A DNA stretch of 64,000 bases from Batrachochytrium dendrobatidis JAM81 (Eukaryota; Chytridiomycota; Chytridiomycetes; Rhizophydiales), in the NCBI RefSeq assembly GCF_000203795.2, contig NW_006281101.1, forward strand, positions 397,279 through 461,278. The letters run 5' to 3'. Shown in pieces: positions 11,424 to 24,675 of the stretch; positions within the stretch are counted from its first letter, which is position 1; each line of letters opens with the position of its first letter. Both the position numbers and the translations under genes were made by a program. The notes beneath the pieces were generated by a model. The model had not been told where the DNA came from, made no database searches, and saw only the letters and a program-made list of their open reading frames with translations.

Positions 11424-13098
11424 CTAATCATCCTTGGCTTTAGAAATATGTGCTCCGCCATCTGTCTTTGTAGCTCTGTGCTTCCACACTCGATCAAAGT
11501 ACATATTGTTTTCATATTCATATGTCGGATATCGATGCGATCCTCCAATACGATCCCTATGCAATCATAAAACGTTTAGATTCACGCACATTTCAAGAAA
11601 ACAGTAAATCTACTATTTTTCCAAGCTATAGGTTCATCAATTACCATAGCGTAAAATATTGTCCATAGTTATAGTTGAACTCAAGATGGTGAATTGTATG
11701 ATGTGCGGCAGAGTTGATCCAAGGATGTTTCACGATATACATTCTATATAAAGGGGATCAGTATGTATCATAGATACAACATGAAATCTTAGTTTTGGCT
11801 AGTTGAATCATGGCAAGACTTACGCATCGTGAATACTGACTGTCCATATCTGAATCAACACAAAAGAGACCAAGTACGCATATGCGTTCATGGGAAACAA
11901 ATAGACAAATATATGGATAGGTAGTGACTGAAAGTATCCATCCTGTAATGATAATGTGTCATCCATGATAAAAAGTCGAGTGTTTTCAGACACGAGCAGG
12001 TAAAGCCAAGAATGCACATGATTAGAAATAAGCAGTTAATTTAATGAGTCATTCCGAGTCAAATCAAGTGGTCATACACAATAATGGGCTAAAATCCATT
12101 TACTCTATAAATACATGAGACTAGATTATTGGCAGTATTCAACTCCACTTGCAATCGTATTTGCATAAAATGAAGTACTAGAAAGGATGCCACAGTACAT
12201 AAAAACAGCCAGTTTCATGAAATGATGGTCCACACCCAATTTACTGGTCAACATTGTTTTTTAACAAGTCCATTAGTCTTTTGGTGATTGACACGGAAAC
12301 AGTTGTATTTCCGATACGTGCAGTCTCTGTTCTCAAACTAGAACGTAAGCGTATCCGACTTTTTAGGATACAACAAGGAGAAAAGGACAGACGTTCTCAA
12401 TTATTTTAAACATTTATCATATGATGCATACAAAATCAAACTCTATCAAGATGGTCAATTTCCAGTAGGAAAACAGTGCATGTTTAACCATTGATTGTTC
12501 CGAAACAAAACAGAGACCGCAAGATAAATGGTTGATTTTACATGAGTATGGGTTTTAAAACAAGACTTACCAAAGGATGAAAGGCAAACGAAGCAAACGG
12601 AGTTGAGATCTTCCAAGTATGATGAGGTTTATGCAGCCACCAATACAATGACGGATGGTGCTCAAGCCGATGAATCCAATAGACTCCAAAGTCGGTAAAC
12701 ATTATAAACATGAAGATGGAGAGTGCAAAGTATGGCCATCCGTAGTCTTGAACATTGTAATAGAGTTTGGAGTAACCACGAACCTCGAAAAGAAACCATG
12801 GAACAGTAACAATCGAGGTGATGGGAAAGGAAGTGACAGACAAGTAAATCTCTCTACGAATCTGATTTTTGAGGAACTTAGGATGTTTGAGTAGGTTACG
12901 GTCATAGAAGAAGTAGTAAGACAAGGACGATAGTGCAAAATAAAGAAGATGAACACCAGCCATTTCAATAAGGAATAAGGAAATGCACTGGCGCACAAGG
13001 AATGCACGGTCTGAGATGTATGGCTGTAGGATCTCGGGCATTGCTGAATACATGTTGTCGAATGCATAAGAATCGGCCCAGTTGAGGACAATGTCCAT
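11424..13098 (-). CDS. ERG3: Sterol C5(6)-desaturase (Erg3)
   Basis: ER-membrane di-iron oxidase that introduces the C5-C6 double bond in ergosterol-type sterols. Exons 13098-12571, 11942-11824, 11743-11645 and 11556-11424 give 292 residues, close to animal SC5D (299) and shorter than yeast Erg3 (365). The three histidine boxes of the fatty-acid-hydroxylase superfamily are all present: HRLEHH at 143-148, HKPHH at 156-160 and HHTIHH at 230-235, the last followed by [17 protein letters not shown]. Several hydrophobic membrane segments are visible before and between the boxes. Intron 1 is large (628 nt) because it contains a full copy of the window's inverted-repeat element; the other introns are 80-88 nt. 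The start is the first ATG of the exon. Very secure. Confidence 0.93.
12156..12552. repeat. Inverted-repeat element copy B, inside ERG3 intron 1
   Basis: About 397 bp bounded by cgtatttgcataaaatg at the left and its inverted counterpart attttacatgagtatggg at the right. Internal landmarks of the family are kept: aatttactggtcaacattg, ttggtgattgacacggaaac, aactagaacgtaagcgtat and aggatacaacaagg. It begins 213 nt inside the intron's downstream end and stops 18 nt before the exon 1 donor, so splicing signals are untouched. Confidence 0.75.
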
Positions 13099-13323
13099 CT
13101 TGATAGGTGTTGGGTCAAGTCAAGTAAATTGGAGTTGATGAATCTTACGCTTCCGTACTTTCTCAATTCCGATTGTTATTCCGTGTTCATCCGAGCGTAT
13201 TCTCTGAGCACTAAAAGAACTCTAATAAAACTGCATTGATTGAATAGCTTGATACTGGTCAACTGTATAGACCAAGTGGCGGCGTCAATTGATAAAAGGA
13301 TTCAGAGCAACTGAAACTTGACA

Positions 13324-14741
13324 ATGGAACAATCTACAAAGCTACGAAAGTCAATAAAGCCTACTGTTCATAACAATCAGAGCGACTCTGAACATACATT
13401 CAGTTCTACCACCAACGATCATATTAGAAATCAAGACACTGGTGTCATGTCTGACAGTCCTAACAAGTCTGTATCAAATACCAGGAAACCATGGATCAGA
13501 AGTGCATTGCTTCTACTCGCTACTTTGGCAGTCCTGTCGTTCAGTCTGTTCTTTCTGTCAACTCGACTGGATATGTTCAATAGGAATGTATTATCCGAGT
13601 CGTTTGATCCTACTAGTCAATTTGAGAATATCGAAACTGAATCCCCATCTGTCGAGGTTCATCCTTCCAGAATTATTGCTGTTGGTGACTTGCATGGAGA
13701 TTTAGCTCAGGCACTCAAAACTCTCAAAATGGCTCGCATTATGAACGACAATGAGGAATGGATTGCTGGCTCTTCTATATTTGTTCAAACGGTAGTGTTT
13801 TTGACCATGTTACTATTATGCTTGTTTGCAGGATTCTGAATTAAACTTTTGGTATACTCGATACCATTTATATTCATTCGACTGGTTACTACACTAGGGT
13901 GACGTGGTCGATAGAGGTCCAGACACAATTAAGCTCTACAAAATGCTTTACGATCTCAAAGTGCAGGCTGAAGAGCATGGTGGCCAAGTGATTCAGCTTC
14001 TTGGTAACCATGAGGTCATGAATATGGCTGAAGATCTTCGGTATGTGACCGAGGGCGATTACTCCAGCTTTGGTGGACATGAAAACCGTAGAAAGGCTTT
14101 TGACAAGGATGGGTGGCCTGGTAATTATCTAAGAACATTAAACATCACTACGTGGGTAAACGGCACTGTGTTTTTTCATGGCGGGTAAGTGATGAACTGA
14201 GTCATTGTGTGTTCTTGATGTTCTCTACAGTGAGCTTAACAGACTATTGAAATGTTAGTGCACATCCACAATGGGCAAAGTTGGGCATTGATGGCATGAA
14301 CCTCAGGGCACACAATGGACTTATTGGACGGTCTGCTGGTGAGATCCAACAGGTGCCTATATTTGGTGGATCTGGTCCATTATGGTTCCGTGGATATGCT
14401 GAAGATCAAGAAAAATCAATATGCAAGCAACTTGACAAGGCACTTGCAGACATGAATGTAAGCATGCACTATTTTAACATTGTACATTTACTGGCTGATA
14501 TAGATTTTAATATATATGCATTGGGTTGCTTTACCAATCAAATAAGGCTGTCAGAATGGTTGTGGGCCACACACCTCAGCTTGATGGATCAGTTCTTCGC
14601 AGATGCAACGGAAAGCTTTACGTGATTGATGTGGGTATTTCTCGAGTGTACGGAGGTAATTCTGCCGCTTTGGAAATCATTGGCGATCATGTCTATGCGC
14701 TATATCCAGGCAAAAAGCCACAGCTGCTTGCACCAACATAA
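13324..14741 (+). CDS. Membrane-anchored calcineurin-like (Shewanella-like) metallophosphatase
   Basis: Exons 13324-13791, 13898-14184, 14259-14457 and 14547-14741 give 382 residues. The metallophosphoesterase motifs are in order: GDLHGD (121-126), GDVVDRG (157-163), GNHE (192-195) and VGHT (324-327), the last in a context (AVRMVVGHTPQ) typical of Shewanella-like PPP phosphatases. A single hydrophobic helix at 59-78 after a basic, S/T-rich N-terminus predicts a type II membrane protein with the catalytic domain in the secretory lumen or outside. The start is the first ATG; an in-frame TTG just upstream is ignored. The last acceptor (aaataag) is weak, but it is the only one that keeps the frame. 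Substrate unknown. Confidence 0.85.
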
Positions 14742-15054
14742 ATAAGCTATTTTTGTAGAATTTAGACACTACTAGTCACAATCGAAATGAATTCTACTGT
14801 TATTTCAAACTGCATTCTTGCTACACACTTGTAGCCGAATGAACTACTAGACTAGCTATTGTTTATAGGAACATATCTTGATGAATACATCAAACTATTC
14901 TTGATATCACGCTTCCCATGCGACAGTCATCACCAAATTTGCTTTATATAATGAACACAACTCGATCGTTTTAATAAGATGATATTGATGGATAGATGCA
15001 CAAAACATCGATATGGGTTCACTTTACGTCAACCTAATTTAATTTACGATATTT
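14742..15054. other. Convergent spacer, phosphatase/RVS161
   Basis: 313 bp of AT-rich sequence holding both 3' ends. I see no gene or repeat. Confidence 0.6.
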
Positions 15055-16695
15055 TCAAGACGACTTGCAAATGCTAAGCTCGCGCATCTGTTGAAGGACT
15101 CCCTCAACTCGGCCCTCCAAGCCTCGTTCAAACCCTTCAGGGAATGCTGTCTTAATCCCATCCAATTTATGAAATGCGCCTTCATTGAACGCGAGCTGTG
15201 ATTTGACGATTGCCTCGAATGATGGATTCAGATAAGCCACGCGCATATTGATGAGCTCAGGAATATCTGTTAGTAATTGTCGATTGATGTTTTCATAGAT
15301 ATTACGGGCTTGATTGGCTTCCGCTTCAGCCTTGGGAAGTTTGGATGTGTCGTCTGATGGCTTGTCTACAAGTTTACGAGCACTACTTCGTAGTCTGTCG
15401 TAGTCCAACAGTTTTTTAGAGCGCTTTTTGATAGCGTCATTGAACTCTGGAAATACTCCAATAAGTTTACCAACGGGCTCCAGGACAGTAATGCGATAAT
15501 TAGCATCCTAAATAAAGATCATGCCATTAGTTGAGCAAGAATATAAACAACAGGCCATATATGCTCTACTAAAAATTTCAAACTCTAATGGTTATTTACA
15601 AGTTCAGTGCGAATTTCTTCATCCATGCGGTTGGTGGCATCCCTATACAAACGGCCTGCATTGTGTAGTTTAGAGCTTTCATCATAAAAACCGTCAATAA
15701 TCTCAGCAATGCGTTGTTGTGCCACAGTTGTAGCTAATATCGGTTTAATGCCAGGCAAACGAAACAGTAAGTATCAAATTCAAGTATCAATCCAAATAAT
15801 CTATATAAATCCATACATCAAACTCAAAGTCGTGATTTACCTCTGACAGCATCTAGATATCCCTTTGCTTCTTTATGTAGTCGCTCAACCTTTGACTCCA
15901 TACTATTTAAATAGACAAGCACGACATTAACACCCAATTTATGGCAATGCATTAGTCAAATTTATAGCATCCATACTTTTTGAATCGGCGCTCTTCAGCC
16001 TCATATTCCTTGTCAATCTATATAGCATTTCGAATATATAAAGCTGATCAACAATTGTAATGATTGGAGTAAAAGTCGATTGATTGGAGAATCAAATAGA
16101 CTAGATCTGATTAAACAAAGGCTCAAATCTGAGACTCACAGTCTTTTCTACAGCTCCTGCAGATTGCATCACCTATGAATAGATGAATATTGTAGATCAG
16201 AGTAGTGTTAGCTAATTTAACATTCACATTGCTCAATTATAATGGAAACCAAGTTGGATTCCGGTTAACCAGGGGCTAGTCAAACTTTAAAACACACAAC
16301 TAGTCTAATACGGACGCACACTTTGTGCATGTACCAGTCTATATCATTATGTTGAACATCCATCTAAAAGATGCAATTGCAACTTGACCAAGTGTCAATT
16401 AAAGTGTAAAGTCGAGGTTTCACATAGCGAATGACATTGGCCATAGAGCAATAAGCGTATTGAACTAGAATGATGGTCCAAAGAACCGAGATACTATTCA
16501 TGTTAAACTTGGATACTTACTGTAGTAGTAGCTCTGTTGACAGCCTTGACAAACCCATTCCTAATCAAAAAATGAATTGCAGTGTCATGGAGATGAGCTC
16601 ATGTTAATCTAGTTGATATCTATAAAGATAGCGTCCACCAATATATGGACATGAACACATCGCCAGCGTAAAATTTAGTAGACTCACCAGCTCAT
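15055..16695 (-). CDS. RVS161: N-BAR domain protein, Rvs161/Hob3 orthologue
   Basis: Membrane-curvature protein of endocytosis, actin patches and cell fusion; in yeast it dimerises with Rvs167. Seven exons: 16695-16688, 16560-16521, 16172-16140, 16017-15977, 15902-15841, 15733-15600 and 15507-15055. They give 256 residues against 265 in yeast. The first exon is only 8 nt (ATG AGC TG) and splices to produce MSWNGFVKAVNRA, matching the family's MSW start and N-terminal amphipathic helix. BAR landmarks follow: EKTIDKEYEAEERRFK, LHKEAKGYLDAVRA, RIAEIIDGFYD, KLLDYDRLRS and DIPELINMRVAYLNPSFEAIVK. There is no SH3 domain, as expected for Rvs161 rather than Rvs167. All phases agree across the six introns. 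Confidence 0.92.
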
Positions 16696-17941
16696 TGCGA
16701 TGTATTGGTTACAGACCAACAATTGAATAATAATTATGAGGAAAGTCACGCAGTTTCTACTTGAATATTTTTGATGATAAAACCCACTAAATTTCCACTT
16801 TTATGTATTTAAACTTTGGATTGGCTTTATGTCTGCATGATTTATCTATGCAGTTTACTCGTTTGCACTAGAAAGTTGGATTAGATTGTAATGCAGAATG
16901 GGATGTTTTAGTGATGTTTTTAGTAATATTTTTAGTAATACTTTAGCCAACACAGCCACTCCATGTCTAATGAATGCGACGCGCTGTCAGGTTTTTGCGA
17001 TTCGCATTTGATTATCAGCAGTAACCAAACAAGCAGCTTACACTTGCATTACAACTCAAGTTTTGTACTCTTTGCGACTGCAGATATACTCACATTAGTG
17101 CAAGTTGGTCCAAGCATTCTTATGTAGGTTGCGTATCTACTTTACCCCAGATTGACCTGTTCTACTGTCTAGTAAATACTGTTGCCAGATATGCATTGGG
17201 GTGGATGACCATAGATATCATCACCATGTTAATTATACCCAGCCGGTTTGGAAAAGCATGCAGCAGAGTAGTCAGATAACTCTTCTGTAGTCATGACTCG
17301 AGTCTGTCGGCATTGGCTTGACTGTGATGTACTTGCAATCTTTATCTAAAAGCAAGTCGCCAATTCTCCTATTCTTGAGCTGTTGGTATCTAAGAACCCT
17401 GGAGGTTTGTAACCACTCGGTGCTAGATATGGCCAAGCCTTTTTATCCATTTCCATCCTCTATACCATACAACCACTATTATCATATCCATATCTAATGA
17501 TACCCCTTTTGATACCATATCTTATTGACTTGCGTAAAGTTGTTTTCAACATGCATCACGCCTTGTTGCATCTTGGCCAGTTACCAATTATGGTTCAATG
17601 CTATGTTCGTGTAGTCCCAAATACAAATCTGTCTGAATGGTATGGATCTTGGAACTCAATGTTTCAATATACAAATCTGACTGCTGGTGTAACTGGTCTT
17701 TTATAAGGCTCAATCTAAAGCATTCTAAACTAAACCTATTGTGATTGGTCATTATAAGCTCCCTTTATATCCCCACAATACATTCTTCACGTCCATCTCA
17801 GTTTACTTACAATTGTCCAAATAGTATTTTAACAACTTTTATCCTAGATTGTCTATTTACTATCCAGTCTTTAAAACTACTCGGCAGCTGCCAAAACATA
17901 ATATCTATTTGTTATCTTAATTCAATTACTGAAGCCTAGCT
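16696..17941. other. Divergent intergenic region RVS161/Rap1
   Basis: 1.25 kb between two divergent starts. Only short spurious ORFs occur. It presumably holds both promoters; the last 250 bp before the GTPase start are pyrimidine-rich on the plus strand, common upstream of fungal starts. I see no repeat copy here. Confidence 0.5.
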
Positions 17942-18907
<966 letters not shown>

Positions 18908-19507
18908 ACCAGCTCATGTCCAGACTCTTGCATTGTTCGCTGCCATTCATCTTTGCTCATTCGTTAAGCCACGCTATTTAATTCTTGGCATTCATCGTTT
19001 TTCAAGAGATCTATGTTTAGGCAGCAAAAGCGAAAAACCTCCTTTTATACTTGTTTAGATGCTTCTCTCTCTATACTTTTCTTTCACGGTCTTTTTGCCA
19101 TATTGGCTATTTTTACTTTTGCGTGTGTTCCACTTCTCTAGCTATCCTACAGATCACGTCCGCTTTAGTATCCCCTTGTTTACCAGTAGTTTAAGGTGTC
19201 GACTGCTCATCCTACTACTTTTTCAACCTATCGTTCTTTGATAAAATACCGATTCCGATTTGCAATAGTTTAGAGTTGTTTTTTGAATGCATTCTATTGC
19301 CAAACCAACGAGTATAAGCACAACATTGTTTCATGAATCATTCGCACAATGATACAAAAACGTATGAGTTGCAATTTGGGAGTCGAGACATCCGAACGGA
19401 TAGAAACAGTATATACTTTCAATAACAAGCTTTGATTTTATGGCTATATATTTTTGTAAAGGACAACTTTCCAGATGCAGCAGTTCCATACAACCGAATG
19501 GACGCGC
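18908..19507. other. Convergent spacer, Rap1/U1-C
   Basis: 600 bp, AT- and pyrimidine-rich, holding both 3' UTRs. I see no ORF with family resemblance and no repeat copy. Confidence 0.5.
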
Positions 19508-20447
19508 TTAAACTAACCAAGTTGCAAAATGTCAGATAATGAGACATGGTGTTGAGAAGCCCAAAGTATTCAATGCCAACTTACAGTTTCCAGCTAACCG
19601 TAAACGGTCTGGATGAATACGAGGAGCAACAGGAGCCTGACTCTGTTGACCAGCAACCGGGCCATTCTCCATCACTGGCGTACCTAGTGGTGGAGGCATA
19701 GATCCGTTCATGAATCCATGTGGTGGAGGGCCAGGGGGACGCATACCAGGAGGCATTTGAGAAAGACCTGGCCGCATATGTGGGGGCGGCATCATGGGTC
19801 GTTGAGGAGGAAACATGCCCATGGGTGGTCTCCCCGGTGGTCCAGGTCGTCCACCATTATGAAATGGTTGTGGAGGTCGTGGAGGTCCGCCTACTGGCTG
19901 GCCTCGTTGTCCATTCACTCCAACTGCAATCAGCTCTAATACAATTATACATGCTGCATTAGTGGATCAAGATAGTCATGGTTCACACTGCAGCTTGACA
20001 ACGAGCTAGTAAAGTTGCATGACAACCTACCAGGAAATCCAGGCAATCCGGCATCTATATATGCTTTAGTGACATTATCAATCACTGACTGAATTTTGGC
20101 TGGGTCAACCTCGGCTATATTGTATATTCATTGTAATGAATTTCAACAGATCATATTAAAGTGGTGAGTTGAATCAAAGCAATTCCATAATTGTACTGAC
20201 ATGCAGCAGTCTACCATTATACAGACAAGTGATCAGAACCTGTCTGTATGGACAAACAGAACATAGACATACCATTGTAGTAGTGCTCTACTTGCATTTT
20301 ATGTTTCCAGCCAGTGTTGTGAGCTTTGCGAACCGACGCAGAGTCATGCGTCAAGAAAATATCACAGTAATCTACAGTAGCAGTGAGTGGGAATACACCA
20401 TCCATGGTCATAGCAACATGACACTTACCACAGTAATACTTTGGCAT
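19508..20447 (-). CDS. SNRPC: U1 small nuclear ribonucleoprotein C (U1-C)
   Basis: Splicing factor of the U1 snRNP that stabilises 5' splice-site pairing. Exons 20447-20429, 20371-20273, 20114-20031, 19923-19585 and a proposed 5-nt terminal exon 19512-19508 give 181 residues. The N-terminus reads [20 protein letters not shown] followed by [11 protein letters not shown], the matrin/U1-C zinc finger (C-x2-C...H-x5-H). Then comes [20 protein letters not shown] leading into GLPGFPG, highly diagnostic, and a proline/glycine/methionine-rich tail ([17 protein letters not shown]). Without the last intron the frame runs on for 16 residues instead of ending LRLAGNF, so the exact C-terminus is uncertain. 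The identity is secure. Confidence 0.93.
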
Positions 20448-20454
20448 CGATAAC

Positions 20455-20740
20455 TACAGTTGTATTCACGCAAAACGGAACACTAAATAATAAGTGTCAA
20501 AGTGCATAAACAATCTTATGAAATGATAATTCTCGCCAAATTTACTGGACAATGTCTTGAAATTCGACTGTTTTTCGCTAATGACTGGCATGGACATAGC
20601 ATTGTGTTTTCTAAAACATGTCATCTGTTTTAAACTAAAGCACAAGCGTATTTGGAATTTAGAATACAACAATATGGGTTGGTTGATAGCACCAAACCCA
20701 ATATCTGGACTGCAATGGATAAATTTGGTGATTGTACAAT
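20455..20740. repeat. Inverted-repeat family copy C (left part), in the U1-C/carrier divergent promoter
   Basis: It starts with ttgtattcacgcaaaacgg 8 bp upstream of the U1-C start codon. It runs through the family landmarks tttactggacaatgtcttg, taatgactggcatgga, aaactaaagcacaagcgtat and agaatacaacaa, ending near gattgtacaataa. I see no right terminus, so it is truncated or decayed. Confidence 0.65.
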
Positions 20741-20867
20741 AACTACCAAAAGTGGATAATTTCAGTTCACAGTTAGATTGTATGCATTATATAATGGTCG
20801 CTGTTTGCAGACTAATCAAGTAGTGAACGTAATATTTCAAAACTTTCCTCAACATTAACCATTTAAA

Positions 20868-22329
20868 ATGTCATCCCAAGTAGGTGCGTTGGGGTTCCTC
20901 TTTGGGGGCGTATCATGCATGTGCGCTGCCTTTTGTAAGTATAGATTGATTGGCATCTGAATATGTATGCATCGACAACTTGAAATCTGCATTGTTGCAA
21001 GATTGTGTTGATAATCGAATAGGAAATTTGACTGAGGCATATTTATTGTAAAATATATCCACAACTCCTGTGCTCATGATGGCTATTATAATACATGTCT
21101 TGATCTAATCATCCAATTGGTGGTGCTCTATACAGTCACACATCCAGTTGATACGATCAAAGTGCGTCTACAGCTCCAAGGAGAGCTGGGAAAGCGTGCA
21201 GTAGAAATGCCGTCGTCCGCAGCATCTACTCCGCATACTCTCAAATACAATGGATTTCTGCGTGGCATGGGAACGATCCTCAAGGATGAAGGCATCAATG
21301 GACTTTACAAAGGGTTTTCGGCCTCTCTTTTGCGTGAAGCCAGCTACTCCACTATCCGTATGGGACTTTATGAACCCATCAAGGATGCACTGCATATCAG
21401 TTCTCTGTCTCTACCAGCCATGGATAAGAATGGAAACCCAATGCCTTATAGAGAACCTCTTTGGAAAAAAATTATTGCTGGTGGGATTTCAGGAATGGTT
21501 GGAGCCGCTATTGCTAATCCAACCGATCTTATCAAGGTGCGCATGCAGGCTGAAAGTGGTAAAATCACCAAAAGCGTTTTCCAGATCACTATGGATATCA
21601 TCAAGGCAGAAGGAGTCAAGGGATTGTATCGAGGTGTTGGGCCGACAACCCAGCGTGCTATTATATTAACTGCATCCCAATTAGCTAGGTAAGCCAACCA
21701 TCTATATGCCATTACACGACTGTAGATCTAGTTGTCAGACGTGTTTAGTCTGGTATTGCCGTGTCTACTCTGAATCTATCTTATGCATTCTCTGTACTAA
21801 CCAGACTTGTTCAGTTATGATCATTCCAAACGTGTTCTTTTGGAATCAGGATATTTTAGAGAAGGAATCATTACACATTTAGTGTGCTCCATGTTTGCAG
21901 GGTTTGTCTGTGCAACAACCACATCTCCCGTAGTAAGTTTACTATTTAATCTGGATTGCACAATGAAAAGTCAAGTGCTGCTTGAAATGGAATTGACTGA
22001 TTTCACTTGCAATTTTGTTTAAACAGGATCTGGTAAAGTCTAGATACATGAATCAAAAGTTTGGGAGCGATGGAGTTGGAGTTAAATACAAAACTAGTCT
22101 TGATTGTCTTCAAAAAACACTGAAAGCAGAAGGAGTTGCAGGGCTTTTCAAAGGCTGGCTTCCTCAATGGATGCGGTAAGTGACAGTCTATTATGATTTC
22201 TAATGTCTGCATTTGATTCCATTACGTGGCTAATGCATTGATTTGATTTTCAGCATGGGTCCACATACAATTGTTACGTTTTTGATCTTGGAGCAGCTTA
22301 GAAAAGCTGCTGGAATAAAACCAGTCTAA
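20868..22329 (+). CDS. Mitochondrial carrier (SLC25), uncoupling-protein/dicarboxylate-carrier-like
   Basis: Inner-membrane solute carrier. Exons 20868-20934, 21136-21688, 21815-21932, 22027-22175 and 22254-22329 give 320 residues, the normal size. The three tandem-repeat signatures Px[DE]xx[KR] are present: PVDTIKVR, PTDLIKVR and PVDLVKSR (the last restored by splicing), each followed by a [FYLW]..G motif (GINGLYKG, GVKGLYRG, GVAGLFKG). The REASYSTIRMGLYEPIKD stretch resembles the UCP/dicarboxylate/oxoglutarate branch. The transported substrate cannot be read from sequence alone. The short N-terminus has no cleaved presequence, as usual. Its start lies about 130 bp from the end of repeat copy C. 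Confidence 0.88.
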
Positions 22330-22454
22330 ACACTATTATACCTTTACTACTCTTGTCATGCCATTTATTCCTTGACAAATATCAGATTTATTTGTATTTG
22401 AGATGCTATAGCTCTGTGCGTTCAAAGCTCGCGAATAAAAGATAGTTACGCCCC

Positions 22455-22554
22455 NNNNNNNNNNNNNNNNNNNNNNNNNNNNNNNNNNNNNNNNNNNNNN
22501 NNNNNNNNNNNNNNNNNNNNNNNNNNNNNNNNNNNNNNNNNNNNNNNNNNNNNN
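22455..22554. other. Assembly gap (100 Ns)
   Basis: Exactly 100 undetermined bases between the carrier's 3' end and the glucosidase II beta stop codon at 22558. The round number suggests a placeholder of unknown true length. It does not interrupt either coding region. Confidence 0.98.
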
Positions 22555-22557
22555 GAT

Positions 22558-24654
22558 CTACATCACGAATCTCGCAACAGCGGGAGTTGTGGCAATAATC
22601 ACATACTCGCATTTGTTGGGCTCTTGAACATTCAAGATAGCATTCTCTTGTGCACATGAAAACATGACCTAAAATATTCAAAGGATATTGGTATCAGATT
22701 ACATCGCTGTTCAGATATTGACTGAAAAATGGCATACTTTGGTGGATCTCTCTGGTCCATTCCAGCACTGCTCGCCCTGTTTAAAGTTCATTTCGTGATA
22801 TTTGGTATTAGACTCTCCTGTACCCCATGAATCAAATATGCTGAATTCGGTAGAATATAAAAATACAAAGACTCAGTGTTAGCACATACATTAGAGCAAG
22901 ATTCTAAATTGCATCAAATGCACATTACTTTGACAACAACATAGTAAATATTTACCCCAAATTAACTCGATCCTGGTGCACGTCCTCCATAAAGCACAGT
23001 TTATATTTGTACTGCATATGATTCTGCTCAAAACATTGTCTGTAAAGTGACACAAATACGTCTTCTGGTCCATAGTCCAAGTCAAGTTCTTTGGTGATTC
23101 TCTGCATTTGATAGTTGACATTGTCGAGCTGTTTTTTAATGTCCAGTATTTTTTGATTGGTATCGCGTATCTCATCTAGTAAAGTTTACATGTCATATAT
23201 TAGCAAAAAGTAGATTAAAAAGCAATTCTATCCAATGCAAAAACGTTCAAACTACTTACCAGAGTGATCTTTAAAACTAATGACTGAAGACTGCTCAGAT
23301 ACGCTTGCTTCTTCATGTTGCTGGGAAACAATACTATCTCGCACAGCAAGAATTTTGTCAATATCTTTGTCACGCTGCTTCAACTCTAATAAGTTTGTAG
23401 CATTTAGTATAGCATCTAGCCACTCATCCCGGCTTTTCATTTTGATGCTACAAGCTTCTTCATCATGCAACTTCTTTTTCTGTGCATCTGTAAACATTTC
23501 TTGAAGCGATTCAAGGTGCGTTAAATAATCTAATATATTCAATTTAGCTCGTTAGTAAAATCATGGGTTGAGTATTAAAACATTGAGATTTTTTAAATCA
23601 TCAATGTATACTTTAAATCAGCAAGTGTTTGCTACACTTGCCATTTTGATGTGTTTCTTCGTCTTGCAAGATTTGACTTTTCTTGTAATGTTCGTCAAGT
23701 TCCATTTGTAATTCATCCAAAATAAGTTGAGAGTTTTGAATATACTCAAGCTTAACCAATGCACCCTATAAAATTGAGTTGAAACAATAGAATGCAGTAT
23801 AATTGAGTGTTTGTGCTACGAATTGACAATTCAGGTCTGGTCATTACATGTTTATCCCCAATCAAAATGGTGGTGATCTTACCAATCTACGAGTGTTTTC
23901 TACAACGGATTTATATTCTTGATCAATTTTGGCTTTTTCAATACAGCGATTGGGGCAAGTTATGAGTCCCGAATGTTCATCGCTTCCATCACAACAAATT
24001 TCATCTAATCAACGCTCAAGCTTAGCCACTTTAAAAAAATAAAAACCCAATACGCATTTGGTACTTTACCACATACACCGTCATTTACCCTGGAGCTGGG
24101 GATACTTGACTCGATATGATCCTTGTTGATGCATGTAAAGACGCCATTATCACAAGCAGATGTACCTGTGTCATTTAGTAATGGCATGATACAAAGTTAG
24201 ACCCGACCATTTGTTAATCCAATGGCAATATGAATGTGATGGGTCATAACTCAATATGCAAGTATCTCAAAATCAGTCATCAAGTCTTGATGAATTGAAC
24301 AAGACATTGATTTACCTGGCTCATCGCTTGCATCTGGGCAGTCACAGTAGTCATCGTTGATGGCTTCGGATGGGATTTGCATTGACCCATCAAGACATGA
24401 AAATACATCACCTGGCTTGATACTGGTATATTTATGCAGGTCTAATCACAGTAGGATCGCAAATATAGTAGCTTGCAAGGTTGAGTGATTTGACTTGTCA
24501 GCAAATGCAAGGAAAGTGGATTTGTAACTGACAACCTACTCTTTGTAGATACACCGATTGTTGGTTTAAGTAGAGTGACAGAGTTTGCTGTAGCAGTGAT
24601 GTCGGTTGCCAATAAAATAAAAACTAGTGTTTTCAACTTCATATTCGAGTTCAT
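22558..24654 (-). CDS. PRKCSH: Glucosidase II beta subunit (PRKCSH/Gtb1)
   Basis: ER-lumen regulatory subunit that binds N-glycan mannose and retains glucosidase II alpha, which trims the inner glucoses. Nine exons: 24654-24540, 24441-24316, 24165-24070, 24004-23883, 23765-23642, 23529-23260, 23175-22956, 22840-22738 and 22668-22558; 428 residues. An N-terminal signal peptide (LKTLVFILLATDITATA) is followed by paired cysteine-rich LDL-receptor-A-like modules (CLDGS..INDDYCDC.DASDEPGTSAC; SSRVNDGVCDEICCDGSDE). Then come a coiled coil and a C-terminal MRH domain (LYRQCFEQNHMQYKYKLCF, FDSWG..., CWNGPERSTK, ENAILNVQEPNKCEYVIIA). No HDEL-type tail is seen; the protein ends CEYVIIATTPAVARFVM. Intron 5 uses a GC donor. 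The stop lies 4 bp from the N gap. Confidence 0.92.
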
Positions 24655-24675
24655 TGAGTAAGTGAAAGTATGACA

